From positions 1 to 14,226 of the forward strand of contig JAJFTY010000191.1 in the NCBI GenBank assembly GCA_021372695.1: DNA of 14,226 bases. Direction: 5' to 3'. A program made the translations under genes and the position numbers. Positions 1 to 7,608 of the stretch are shown here, one piece after another. The stretch comes from Deltaproteobacteria bacterium (GTDB lineage Bacteria > Desulfobacterota > Syntrophia > Syntrophales > UBA5619). The notes under the pieces were generated by a model. The model ran no database searches, was not told where the DNA came from, and saw nothing but the letters and a program-made list of their open reading frames with translations. The first letter of the stretch is position 1, and each line of letters opens with the position of its first letter.

Positions 1-548
1 TGGCGAGCCGGGCGATCGGTTCGGGCATTCCGAACCTCCTTTTCGCGGATATCCGCAACGTGGAGGACGCCCGGGAGTCGGTTGCCGCTGCCCGGGCGGA
101 TACGCCAAAAACAAAGGGCATCATGGGTGCGGCGCTGCGGAGAGATGTGGGCTATGTTCTCGGACCCGGGTCCAGGGAATACGTGCAGCAACTCGAAGAG
201 GGCGTCGTCGCCCTGATGATCGAGAAGCAGGCCGCTGTCGAAAGCCTGGAGGCGATCCTTTCCGTGAAGGGGATCGACATGGTTCAGTTCGGGCCGGCCG
301 ATTACTCCATGTCCCTCGGGATCCCCGGGCAGTGGACCGCTCCTCGGGTCGTGGAAGCCCAGGAATATATGATCAGGACAGCCCTCAAAATGGGGGTCGC
401 CCCCCGGGTCGAGCTGATGGATTTCAAGGATGCCGGACCTTACCTGAAAATGGGGGTCAAACATTTCTGCATCGGCTGGGATGTGTTCATCATCCAGAGA
501 TTCTGCCAGGAGCAGGGCGCGGCCTTTCGGGAAGCTTTCGGCGGGTAA
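1..548 (+). CDS. HpcH/HpaI-family aldolase, 5'-truncated by the window edge
   Basis: The reading frame is open to the left edge (first whole codon at 3), leaving 181 C-terminal residues of a family usually near 250-260. HpcH/HpaI enzymes are cytoplasmic metal-dependent class II aldolases that cleave 2-keto-3-deoxy acids, such as 2-keto-3-deoxyglucarate or 4-hydroxy-2-oxoheptanedioate, to pyruvate plus an aldehyde. Two family signatures are visible. The segment [19 protein letters not shown] carries the metal-binding glutamate, and [13 protein letters not shown] carries the metal-binding aspartate. A GTG at 60 is only an internal codon, because clear family sequence ([19 protein letters not shown]) precedes it. 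The ABC ATPase follows on the same strand after 131 bases. The exact substrate cannot be told from this part. The family call is firm; the role in sugar-acid breakdown is inferred from the dehydratase and kinase nearby. Confidence 0.85.
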   Translation, partial: ASRAIGSGIPNLLFADIRNVEDARESVAAARADTPKTKGIMGAALRRDVGYVLGPGSREYVQQLEEGVVALMIEKQAAVESLEAILSVKGIDMVQFGPADYSMSLGIPGQWTAPRVVEAQEYMIRTALKMGVAPRVELMDFKDAGPYLKMGVKHFCIGWDVFIIQRFCQEQGAAFREAFGG

Positions 549-679
549 CCGTCATAGAATCTGCTCTCACTTGGATTGTTGTTGGCGGTTCCATGATGTC
601 CGGCCACTCTGTGGCCGAACAGGACAAAGAGTTGATTCAACATAAGGGGATTTCCCGGCGTTCGTGGAGGAGAGGCACA
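549..679. other. Aldolase-ATPase intergenic region with a perfect hairpin
   Basis: This 131-base spacer holds a perfect inverted repeat: CGGCCAC at 601-607, loop TCT, GTGGCCG at 611-617, a 7-bp stem. No T-run follows, so it is not a textbook terminator; it could be an attenuator, an mRNA stabiliser or part of a dispersed repeat. The frame through the spacer is open and fused to the ATPase frame, but it gives no recognisable protein. No convincing promoter was found. Confidence 0.5.
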
Positions 680-1774
680 ATGGCCAAAGTCGTGATGGAG
701 AAGCTGAACAAGCATTACGGTGATGTGAAGGCGGTGCTGGACCTGGATTTGGAGATTCAGGACAAAGAGTTCGTGGTTTTGGTGGGCCCCTCGGGCTGCG
801 GCAAGACGACTACCCTTCGCATGGTCGCGGGCCTCGAAGAGATCACCGCCGGGGACATTTTCATCGACGACAAATTGGTGAACAAACTCCCCCCTAAAGA
901 CCGGGACATTGCCATGGTGTTCCAGAACTATGCCCTGTACCCCCACATGACGGTTTACCAGAACTTGGCCTTTGCCTTGTCTCTGCGGAAGTTGCCCAAG
1001 GCGGAGATCGACCAGCGGGTGAAGGATGCCGCGGAAATCCTGAATATCGGTGAGCTGCTGCAGCGGAAGCCCAAAGCCTTGTCCGGTGGGCAGCGGCAGA
1101 GGGTAGCGGTGGGCAGAGCGATCGTGCGCAAGCCGAAGGTCTTCTTGTTCGATGAACCTTTATCGAACCTGGATGCGAAGCTCAGGGTTCAGATGCGGGC
1201 AGAACTCAAGAAGCTCCACGAACGGCTTCAGGGGACCGTCATCTATGTGACCCACGATCAGGTGGAGGCGATGACCATGGGGGACCGGATCGTGGTGATG
1301 AAGGATGGATTGAAGCAGCAGGTGGGGCCGCCTCTGGAACTCTATTTCAAGCCGGCAAACAAGTTTGTGGCAGGATTCATCGGAAGTCCGGCGATGAATT
1401 TCATTGAGGGGGATCTTTTGTCGGAGGGAGGTGGACTTTTTTTTCAGGCGGCGGGAATGAAGTTGAAGGTACCGAAGGACAAGGCGGAACCGCTGCGGAA
1501 ATACGGCAAGAAGCGGGTGATTTTTGGAATTCGTCCAGAGGATTTGCCGGAGGCAGCCTGTGCGTTGCCGGGGGAGACGATCGACGCGATGGTCGAGGTG
1601 ACGGAGCCTCTGGGGTGTGATGTGTTTTTGGATGTGAAGGTTGGGGATAGAAGTCTGACTGCCCGTGCGGAGCCGACGACCCATGCGAAGCCGCATATTG
1701 CGATCTGTCTTCAACCATCGCCGGAGAACATGCGGTTTTTTGACATTGAGACGGAGAAAGCGCTCCTTGTGTAA
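680..1774 (+). CDS. ABC transporter ATP-binding protein, MalK/UgpC type
   Basis: A 364-residue ATPase that would power uptake of a sugar, polyol or glycerol-phosphate-like solute by a CUT1-type importer, bound to the inner face of the membrane. All nucleotide motifs are intact: Walker A GPSGCGKT (36-43), Q-loop Gln82, signature LSGGQ (134-138), Walker B VFLFDEP (154-160) with D-loop, and switch His192. A C-terminal regulatory OB/TOBE region runs from about 240 and includes GSPAMNF and FGIRPEDL, typical of MalK and UgpC. The frame is open much further upstream, but ATG 680 is preferred: it follows GGAGGAG at the right distance and begins the normal family N-terminus. No permease or binding-protein gene of this class is seen in the window, so the partners are either upstream of the window or encoded elsewhere, as happens with shared ATPases. 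The substrate is unknown. Confidence 0.93.
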   Translation: MAKVVMEKLNKHYGDVKAVLDLDLEIQDKEFVVLVGPSGCGKTTTLRMVAGLEEITAGDIFIDDKLVNKLPPKDRDIAMVFQNYALYPHMTVYQNLAFALSLRKLPKAEIDQRVKDAAEILNIGELLQRKPKALSGGQRQRVAVGRAIVRKPKVFLFDEPLSNLDAKLRVQMRAELKKLHERLQGTVIYVTHDQVEAMTMGDRIVVMKDGLKQQVGPPLELYFKPANKFVAGFIGSPAMNFIEGDLLSEGGGLFFQAAGMKLKVPKDKAEPLRKYGKKRVIFGIRPEDLPEAACALPGETIDAMVEVTEPLGCDVFLDVKVGDRSLTARAEPTTHAKPHIAICLQPSPENMRFFDIETEKALLV

Positions 1775-1884
1775 CGACGCAAAGCGGAGAAAGGGACGGG
1801 ATCCCTCCTTGAAAAGAGAAGGGAAGGATTGAACACCCTTCGGCTATCCTGAAGCGATAATTTTTTGACAACGGGGGAGGCATA
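1775..1884. other. Short intergenic region before the amidohydrolase
   Basis: This 110-base spacer contains a small inverted repeat, AGGGA (1792-1796) and TCCCT (1802-1806), and an AT-rich patch around 1857-1866. It ends in a strong ribosome binding site, GGGGGAGG at 1873-1880. A TTGACA at 1865-1870 lies too close to the start codon to serve as a -35 box for this gene. No confident promoter or terminator. Confidence 0.4.
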
Positions 1885-3069
1885 TTGGCCGACACACAGA
1901 GCAGCAACACACTGCTCCTGACGGGCGCGCAGGTCTTCGACCCCTCGACGTCAGGCTTTCAACGCCGGGATGTTCGCGTGGGCGACGGGAAGATCCTCGA
2001 TGTCGGCCCTGCGCTCGCCGCCCGGGCCGGTGAGCGGGTTCAGGATTGCCGAGGCAAACTCCTGCTGCCGGGTCTGGTCGACTTCCACCTCCACTGTTTC
2101 CGGCAGGGGCAAGTCCTGAGCGTCGACGCCGAGGAGGTGGCCCCGTGCGCGGGGACCACGACGTTCGTGGACGGGGGAAGCAGCGGCTCGATGAACTTCC
2201 AGGCGTTTCGCGAGCACGTCATTGAGCCCGCGGGCGTCCGGATCCTCGCCTTTCTGAACATTTCGGCGATCGGCATGGTTTCGGTCGGGGCCTCGAATAT
2301 GTCGTTTTTCGAGAACGACGACGACCGGCTGCTCGACGCGGCCTCAGCCATCGAGGTCGTGGAAAAGAACCGCGACATCCTCGTGGGCGTCAAGGTGCGC
2401 ATGTACACAGGCCTCGCATCCCTCGCACCCCTGCGCAAGGGGCGGGAGGTGGCGGAGCGGACCGGGCTCCCGATGATGGTCCACATCGCCTCGGGCCCAC
2501 CCAGCTTCGAGGAGATCCTCCCCTTCCTCCGTGCCGGGGACATTGTCACCCACATCTATCACGGCGGGGCCGATTCGCTGGTGGATGCGAGCGGTCGGGT
2601 CCGTCCGGCCTTCAATGAGGCGCGCGCACGCGGCGTGGAGTTCGACGTCGGCCTCGACCGTGTTCACACCAGTTTTGCGGTGGCTCGCGCCGGACTGGCC
2701 GCCGGGTTCCTGCCTCAATACCTCGGCACGGACATGACGCTTCTGAATCGGCGCCTCACAGTCGACGTGCCGACCACGATCTCGAAGATGGTGGCACTCG
2801 GCCTGCCGCTCGAAACCGCGCTGACCGCGGCGACGGCCAGCCCGGCGGCCAAGGTCGGGCTGGGGAAGATCATCGGCGGCGTCGAGCCGGGCATGGAAGC
2901 CGACCTGGCAATCTGCGAGCTTAGCAAGGGTGATTTTGTGTACGAGGACACCTACGGCAACGATTGCCGCGCGACACAGCGATTGGTCCCGGTCCAGACC
3001 CTCCGTCGCGGAAAACCGCTGGAGAAGATCATCCGAGAAGTCCGGAAATATGCCTTCTTAATGAAGTAA
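1885..3069 (+). CDS. Amidohydrolase/deacetylase-family metallohydrolase
   Basis: A 394-residue cytoplasmic TIM-barrel metallohydrolase of the amidohydrolase superfamily, nearest by motif to the COG3964-like dihydroorotase/deacetylase group, some members of which hydrolyse acetylated hydroxy acids. The metal site is readable: HxH at His68 and His70 (VDFHLHCF), a probable carboxylated lysine Lys170 (VGVKVRMY), His200 (MMVHIA), His223 (VTHIYHGG) and the catalytic aspartate Asp283 (LGTDMT). The N-terminal beta-sandwich (LLTGAQVFDP) and the C-terminal strand (VEPGMEADLAI) close the fold as usual. The start is TTG at 1885, supported by GGGGGAGG just upstream. There is no earlier ATG with a ribosome site. 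It ends 18 bases from the convergent hydroxyacid dehydrogenase gene. The substrate is unknown; release of an acyl or amide group from a sugar-acid derivative would fit the locus, but this is inference. Confidence 0.85.
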   Translation: MADTQSSNTLLLTGAQVFDPSTSGFQRRDVRVGDGKILDVGPALAARAGERVQDCRGKLLLPGLVDFHLHCFRQGQVLSVDAEEVAPCAGTTTFVDGGSSGSMNFQAFREHVIEPAGVRILAFLNISAIGMVSVGASNMSFFENDDDRLLDAASAIEVVEKNRDILVGVKVRMYTGLASLAPLRKGREVAERTGLPMMVHIASGPPSFEEILPFLRAGDIVTHIYHGGADSLVDASGRVRPAFNEARARGVEFDVGLDRVHTSFAVARAGLAAGFLPQYLGTDMTLLNRRLTVDVPTTISKMVALGLPLETALTAATASPAAKVGLGKIIGGVEPGMEADLAICELSKGDFVYEDTYGNDCRATQRLVPVQTLRRGKPLEKIIREVRKYAFLMK

Positions 3070-3087
3070 GATGCCGTAAAAACGCCA

Positions 3088-4071
3088 CTAGAGAATCCGC
3101 TGGTTGAGTTTAGCCTCGGGATTCAGGCAATTGGGTGGAATTCGACCGCTCAGCGCTGCAGAAACGTTCTTGGCGCAAACGCCGGCCATCTCAATTCTGA
3201 TTTCAGTGGTCTGGGTGCCGACATGCGGCGTTAAGACGACATTGGGGAGTTCGGATAACCCCTCCGTTAAGTTCGGTTCCTGCTCGAAGACGTCCAAGCC
3301 CGCCCCTGCAAGTTGACCTTCCCGCAACGCCTCCACCAGCGCCTTCTCGTCCACGATCGGACCGCGGGCGGCATTGATCAGGAAGGCCGTTTTCTTTATC
3401 AGCCTGAACTCTTCGGCGCCGAGCAGATGCCGGGTGGAGGGGAGCAGGGGAACATGGATAGAGATGAAGTCCGAGGACCTTAGAAGGGTCTCTTTGTCGA
3501 CAAACTTGCCGCCCGTCGCGGCTTCAAAAGCGGGAAGCCTTTCGACATCCGTGTAAATCACCTTCATCTTGAAACCCTGCGCACGCTCGGCAACGGCTTG
3601 CCCGATCCGGCCGCCGCCGATGATGCCGAGGGTCTTTCCGGAAACCTGGGTGCTCATCAAAGTCATCAGGTTCCAGCCCTTATAGCCGGAACGGACAAAC
3701 CTGTCGCACTCCACCACTCGCCTTGCCGTGGCCAAGAGCAGGGTCCAGGTCAGGTCGGCCGTCGCGTCGGTGACCACATCGGGAGTGTTGCTGACATAAA
3801 TGCCATGCTGCGTCGCGCTCTTGACGTCGATGTTGTTGTAACCGACGCCGTAGTTGGCGATGATTCTGCACTTCGCTTTGATGGCGCGGCATATTCCCTC
3901 ATCAATGATATCTCCGACAACGACCACGGCATCCCGGTTTTTTATCTCTGCCAGCAGTTCGTCCTTGGTCAGTCCGCGGTCTTCGCGGTTCATTTCCACG
4001 TCGGATCCGGGAAAGAGGTCGAGGATTTGAAGGGGCAGGTGGCGAGTGACGTAGATATTGGGTTTCGTCAT
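3088..4071 (-). CDS. D-2-hydroxyacid dehydrogenase (glyoxylate/hydroxypyruvate reductase-like)
   Basis: A 327-residue NAD(P)-dependent cytoplasmic oxidoreductase that interconverts a D-2-hydroxyacid (D-glycerate, glycolate or similar) and its 2-keto acid. The Rossmann motif GGGRIG lies at 152-157. An aspartate near the end of the second beta strand (VIYTD, Asp175) suggests NAD(H) rather than NADP(H). The catalytic triad is complete: Arg236 (NAARGPIVDE), Glu265 (DVFEQEP) and His283 (LTPHVGT). Two further in-frame ATGs lie at 4086 and 4080. I prefer ATG 4071 because GGAG sits nine bases before it, while nothing resembling a ribosome site precedes 4086. It is last in a minus-strand run after dhaL, 52 bases downstream. 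Substrate specificity within the family cannot be read from sequence; a glycerate/hydroxypyruvate role fits the triose-kinase neighbours. Confidence 0.88.
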   Translation of the reverse strand: MTKPNIYVTRHLPLQILDLFPGSDVEMNREDRGLTKDELLAEIKNRDAVVVVGDIIDEGICRAIKAKCRIIANYGVGYNNIDVKSATQHGIYVSNTPDVVTDATADLTWTLLLATARRVVECDRFVRSGYKGWNLMTLMSTQVSGKTLGIIGGGRIGQAVAERAQGFKMKVIYTDVERLPAFEAATGGKFVDKETLLRSSDFISIHVPLLPSTRHLLGAEEFRLIKKTAFLINAARGPIVDEKALVEALREGQLAGAGLDVFEQEPNLTEGLSELPNVVLTPHVGTQTTEIRIEMAGVCAKNVSAALSGRIPPNCLNPEAKLNQRIL

Positions 4072-4123
4072 GGCGGTCATCTCCATTCTATGATCAAATT
4101 TCTAATCTTACTGTGAATAACGA

Positions 4124-4783
4124 TCAGGCCTGGTGATGGACCAGAGCCTCCAGGCGCCTGGTAAAGGACTCGATCATGTAATAAAAGGCGGTAGCCCCCC
4201 CATCCCGTTTGCCTACCGTTCCGTCAGGGCGCCAACTGCCCCGGCCGAATTTGGCTTTCATATGATCCGTGGCCAGCATCCCGGCCTCGGCGGCGGACAC
4301 CGCGGCTTTCAGGGCCTCGGCGATATGGTCTTTTTCGGCAAGGGATCGCCGAAAGGTTTCGACCGCCGGGACCAGCGAGTCCAGCATGGTCTTGTCACCG
4401 ACCTCGGCCTTGCCTCTCTTCTTGATGCCGTCGATCGCCCCGTTTCCCATGGCTATCAGGTCATCGGCCGTGATCTCCGTCTTCCCCAGGACCGCTTTAC
4501 CGGCCCCCATAAAAGCCGACGCCTGTAAGGTGCCGAAGGTGGAGGGATTGACCTTGTTGACATTCATCCCGCATTTGACCAGCATTTTGCCGATATCCGC
4601 TTCATCCGGAGCCGTCAGGTAGGCGATCACGGCATCGGAGCCCATCCCCACGGTGACCCCCAGGTCGCCGTCGCCCATCACCGCGTCCAGGTCCCGCAGC
4701 TGGTCGAGGTGTTCCTTCATATCTCCGGCCACCTTGACCAGAATCGAGATCAGATCCGCCCTGTTCAATTGAATGCCGATCAT
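4124..4783 (-). CDS. dhaL: DhaL-like subunit of dihydroxyacetone/ketose kinase (nucleotide-binding)
   Basis: A 219-residue all-helical DhaL domain, the nucleotide-holding half of the Dak kinase family that passes phosphate to the ketose bound on DhaK. The Mg/nucleotide loop keeps three aspartates (Asp33, Asp38, Asp40 in LDAVMGDGDLG), and GDKTMLDSL (129-137) is present. It differs from classical DhaL: the DGDHG motif reads DGDLG, and the C-terminal loop reads GRGSWRPDGTVGKRDGGAT (180-198) where E. coli has a GRASYLG...HQDPGA type sequence. The ATG at 4783 overlaps the dhaK stop as ATGA and has GGAG six bases before it, so it is favoured over a GTG at 4795. No DhaM phosphotransferase partner is encoded in the window, so the phosphate donor, ATP or a PTS protein, is unresolved. 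Confidence 0.85.
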   Translation of the reverse strand: MIGIQLNRADLISILVKVAGDMKEHLDQLRDLDAVMGDGDLGVTVGMGSDAVIAYLTAPDEADIGKMLVKCGMNVNKVNPSTFGTLQASAFMGAGKAVLGKTEITADDLIAMGNGAIDGIKKRGKAEVGDKTMLDSLVPAVETFRRSLAEKDHIAEALKAAVSAAEAGMLATDHMKAKFGRGSWRPDGTVGKRDGGATAFYYMIESFTRRLEALVHHQA

Positions 4784-5790
4784 GATTTTCTCCACTGGGG
4801 TAGGAAGGGCGAAAAGGCGGGCGCGTCCAGCAGCTTCTTGAATTCATCGTCCAGACGAAGCAAGCTCAATGAGGCTCCCGCCATCTCCATGGAGGTGGCG
4901 TACTCCCCGACAAAAGTCCTGAATATCTTTATTCCACTGCCTTTCAGGATGTCATGGACCTTGTTCGTGAGGACAAACAACTCTTCCGGAGGGGTGGCGC
5001 CCAGCCCGTTCATCAAAACGGCCGCTTCGTCGCCTGATTTGAAGGGCAGGTCACTCATGACCCTTTCCGCCATGATGGCAGCTACTTCATCCGCTTTCTT
5101 CAATTTGGACCGCTCGATTCCCGGTTCGCCGTGAATTCCCATGCCTATTTCCATCTCGTCTTCGGAGATGGTGAAATTCGGCTTACCCACAGCGGGAATC
5201 GTGCAGGGACTCAAAGCCACCCCCATGGTGCGGGTATTGGCGATCACCCGGTCGGTGGTCGCCTTGACCTCGTCGAGATTGGCCATGGTATCGGCCTTCG
5301 CCCCGGCAATTTTGTAGGCGAAGAATATACCGGCAATACCGCGGCGCCGCTCTTTCTGGGAAGCCGGTGCCGAGGCGACGTCATCCGCTGCCACGCTCGA
5401 TTGAACGGGGATGTCCTCCATGGACGCCATTTCGGCGGCCATCTCGAAATTCATCGTATCGCCGCTGTAGTTTCCGAAAAGATAGAATACGCCGGCCCCG
5501 CCGTTCACTTCTTTGGTGACAGCCAGCATCGTGTCCGCGCTGGGAGAAGCAAAGACATTGCCGACGGAGACCCCGTCCAGCAATCCCGGACCCACATACC
5601 CTAAAAACACCGGAATGTGCCCCGAACCGCCGCCGGTGCAGATGGCTACCTTCCCCTTGACCGGCGCGTCGGCCCGCACCAACCCGCGCGGGCTTTCCCT
5701 GGTCATGCGCAGGTGAAAAGGATAAGCCTTGAGGATTCCGGATATCGTCTCGTCAACGAACTGAAGAGGGTCATTCATCAACTTCTTCAC
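4780..5790 (-). CDS. dhaK: DhaK-like subunit of dihydroxyacetone/ketose kinase (substrate-binding)
   Basis: A 336-residue DhaK subunit, which holds dihydroxyacetone or a related short ketose as a hemiaminal on a histidine. That residue is His220 in GMGIHGEPG. The loop GGGSGH (53-58) and Asp111 (NYSGDTMNFEMA) complete the active site, and SSVAADDVAS followed by RRRGIAG matches the family's central region. Length is close to typical DhaK. The start is GTG at 5790 with GGAG seven bases upstream; the initial Met-Lys-Lys-Leu-Met-Asn-Asp-Pro resembles other DhaK N-termini. The stop overlaps the dhaL start by ATGA, indicating translational coupling. The upstream iron alcohol dehydrogenase, 107 bases away on the same strand, could supply the ketose by oxidising a polyol. 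The ketose could be dihydroxyacetone, but erythrulose-type substrates are known in this family and cannot be excluded. Confidence 0.9.
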   Translation of the reverse strand: MKKLMNDPLQFVDETISGILKAYPFHLRMTRESPRGLVRADAPVKGKVAICTGGGSGHIPVFLGYVGPGLLDGVSVGNVFASPSADTMLAVTKEVNGGAGVFYLFGNYSGDTMNFEMAAEMASMEDIPVQSSVAADDVASAPASQKERRRGIAGIFFAYKIAGAKADTMANLDEVKATTDRVIANTRTMGVALSPCTIPAVGKPNFTISEDEMEIGMGIHGEPGIERSKLKKADEVAAIMAERVMSDLPFKSGDEAAVLMNGLGATPPEELFVLTNKVHDILKGSGIKIFRTFVGEYATSMEMAGASLSLLRLDDEFKKLLDAPAFSPFLPQWRKS

Positions 5791-5897
5791 GGTTTATCTC
5801 CTTTCCGACACCAGAGTGGTGTTATTGGAACATCGTTGCCGTTTCGTCCCATTTGGGAAAACCGAAATCGACGATTGAATTGAACTCTCACATCGCA
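5791..5897. other. Spacer between iron alcohol dehydrogenase and dhaK
   Basis: This 107-base gap lies within the probable minus-strand operon. It contains the dhaK ribosome site (AAAGGAG, 5797-5803 on the minus strand). I saw no strong hairpin, T-run or promoter, so read-through from the dehydrogenase into dhaK is plausible. Confidence 0.35.
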
Positions 5898-7052
5898 TCA
5901 ATATGCAGCCTGCACGATCTCCCGGGCTTCCTCCAATGTCAACGTCCTCGGATTGTTGACCACAATTCGTCCCTGTGTTTGCAGACAGCGTCCTGGAACC
6001 AGTTCGATAGTATCCTCAGGAATCTCCAGGTCGCGCAGCCTTTGAGGAATCTTTAGATCCTGGGTGAGCCGCCTCACCGCCTTCACCGCCTTCAGAGAAG
6101 CGTCATCCAGAGACAACCCATCTATGGATTCCCCCATAAGGGCCGCCACGCGCGCATATTTCTCCCGGCAGGCAATCCGGTTGAACTCCATCACATAAGG
6201 CAAAAAGAGGGCGTTGGCAATGCCATGAGGGATATGATACAGCCCGCCTATGGTCTGAGCTAACGCATGAACAACTCCTACATTCGCTACCGCGAGCGCA
6301 ATCCCGGCCAGATAGCTTCCCATGAGCATCCCGTAACGGGCATCCATGTCCCTCCCGTCGGCATAGGCTTTGCGTAAATGCGTCCCAATCAAACTCATCC
6401 CTTTTTCAGCCGCCAAATCGCTCAAAAGTGTAGCATTGAAAGCAGTATAACATTCGATCGCATGCGTCAGGGCGTCAATTCCTGTCGAAGCGGTGAGCTT
6501 CTGGGGAAGACTCAAAGTGAATTCCGGGTCCAGAATGGCTGCTGCAGGCAGCAAGAAATCTGTACGAACCCCCTTCTTGGTGTCATCCCTGGAATCCGTG
6601 AAGACCGATGCCGGCGACACTTCACTCCCGGTTCCCGCTGTTGTGGGGATCGCAATGACCGGAATCCCGGGGTTTGGAATCTTATCTACACCGAAGTATT
6701 CGGAAATTTTTTCGGTATTGTTCAGCATCACGGCTGCCATTTTAGCGGTGTCAATCGAGCTTCCCCCTCCCAGACCGATCACCAGATCACACTGGTGTCC
6801 CCTAAGAAAGCTAACACATTGATCGACCAGTTCATACGGTGGTTCGGGGATGACCTCTGCAAAACAAAAGGTGTCTGTTTCCAAAATGTCTCGCACACGC
6901 TGCAGGATTCCAACCTGGGCGATGCTGGGGTCAGTAATAATCCCAACCCGTTGGCAGGAACGCTTCCGGACCTCTCGCGACAGTTGGTTCAATGCTCCTG
7001 GTCCATGATGGACTGCCTGCGTTGTGATGAATTTGGAGACCCGTTCCGTCAT
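5898..7052 (-). CDS. Iron-containing alcohol dehydrogenase (group III, DhaT/FucO-like)
   Basis: A 384-residue cytoplasmic NAD(P)-dependent dehydrogenase. The nucleotide loop GGGSSID is at 95-101 and the family signature PTTAGTGSEV at 136-145. The four metal ligands are all present: Asp193 and His197 (TGIDALTHAIE), His262 (VVHALAQ) and His276 (YHIPHGIANAL). Family members interconvert aldehydes and alcohols such as lactaldehyde/propanediol, 3-hydroxypropanal/1,3-propanediol or glycolaldehyde/ethylene glycol. The start ATG at 7052 follows AAAGGAG by a normal spacing. It heads a probable operon with dhaK, dhaL and a hydroxyacid dehydrogenase. Its base composition is clearly poorer in GC than the genes at the right end of the window (26 of 60 G/C in 6421-6480 by hand count), which may mark a different origin. 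The substrate cannot be assigned from sequence. Confidence 0.92.
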   Translation of the reverse strand: MTERVSKFITTQAVHHGPGALNQLSREVRKRSCQRVGIITDPSIAQVGILQRVRDILETDTFCFAEVIPEPPYELVDQCVSFLRGHQCDLVIGLGGGSSIDTAKMAAVMLNNTEKISEYFGVDKIPNPGIPVIAIPTTAGTGSEVSPASVFTDSRDDTKKGVRTDFLLPAAAILDPEFTLSLPQKLTASTGIDALTHAIECYTAFNATLLSDLAAEKGMSLIGTHLRKAYADGRDMDARYGMLMGSYLAGIALAVANVGVVHALAQTIGGLYHIPHGIANALFLPYVMEFNRIACREKYARVAALMGESIDGLSLDDASLKAVKAVRRLTQDLKIPQRLRDLEIPEDTIELVPGRCLQTQGRIVVNNPRTLTLEEAREIVQAAY

Positions 7053-7608
7053 CGTTATCTCCTTTCATTGGCCTCGACAGTGGCATACGCAAACCTGACG
7101 TTTTCACTTATTTTTTCATAACGTGTGTGCGCCCGCAGTGACGAGACCCCTCGATCGCCAAACGGAGCATACCATAGCACAGTCAACCAGCACTTTGGCC
7201 TATTCAAAGGGTTCGGTTTGCGGCAGGAGGATTCCCGGGGCCCCCATTTTCATGGATTTCGGAATCACTTCCCGGCGGGGTTCCGGAATCCTGATTCATC
7301 GGGGCGATCCCTGCTTCCCTTGCCAGGGAAAAAGCTGATAAAACGTTACTTTCGCGTGAGTCGAGGATACGGAAAGGAGTCCTGCGTGTCAAGGACAATT
7401 TGACCAGTTTCTCCGTCTTGCCTGCGCCCAGTGAACGTCCCGGGAGAGCTTGAAAGATATTGAAGTACGCCTCAACTCTCATCACGAGAAACACTGCCAT
7501 GAGGGTTTTCTCGGCAAGGGGAGTATTTTGCCCTTTGGATGCGAAAGCCCCTGTGCTAAGGTGCCAAAATGGGAATTGACTGGAAAGACCTTTTCAGGAG
7601 GTGTCCAA
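7053..7608. other. Divergent intergenic region between the alcohol dehydrogenase and the dehydratase
   Basis: These 556 bases separate two divergently transcribed genes and must hold their promoters unless transcription starts elsewhere. No protein-like reading frame is convincing: a 98-codon frame on the minus strand (7204-7500) has no recognisable fold or ribosome site. Visible structure includes an AT-rich tract at 7099-7121 flanked by ACGTT (7098-7102) and AACGT (7120-7124), which could be an operator or promoter. There are also the palindromes GGGGCCCC (7237-7244) and TTCCGGAA (7281-7288), and a hairpin with arms TTCCCT (7315-7320) and AGGGAA (7325-7330). I could not place a confident sigma-70 or sigma-54 promoter. 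Confidence 0.45.

Noticed and set aside
332..679. N-terminal extension of the ABC ATPase overlapping the aldolase gene
   Set aside because: The extension is out of frame with the aldolase and unlike any ATPase N-terminus; ATG 680 has a strong ribosome site and normal family start.
1865..1870. TTGACA as a -35 promoter box for the amidohydrolase
   Set aside because: A matching -10 would fall inside the coding sequence after the start codon; the spacing does not work.
4072..4086. ATG at 4086 as the hydroxyacid dehydrogenase start
   Set aside because: No ribosome site precedes it, while the ATG at 4071 has GGAG nine bases upstream; the difference is only five residues.
4784..4795. GTG at 4795 as the dhaL start
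   Set aside because: The ATG at 4783 has GGAG at a good distance and forms the usual ATGA overlap with dhaK.
7204..7500. A 98-codon minus-strand frame in the divergent intergenic region
   Set aside because: No ribosome site, no recognisable family, and composition typical of non-coding GC-rich spacer.
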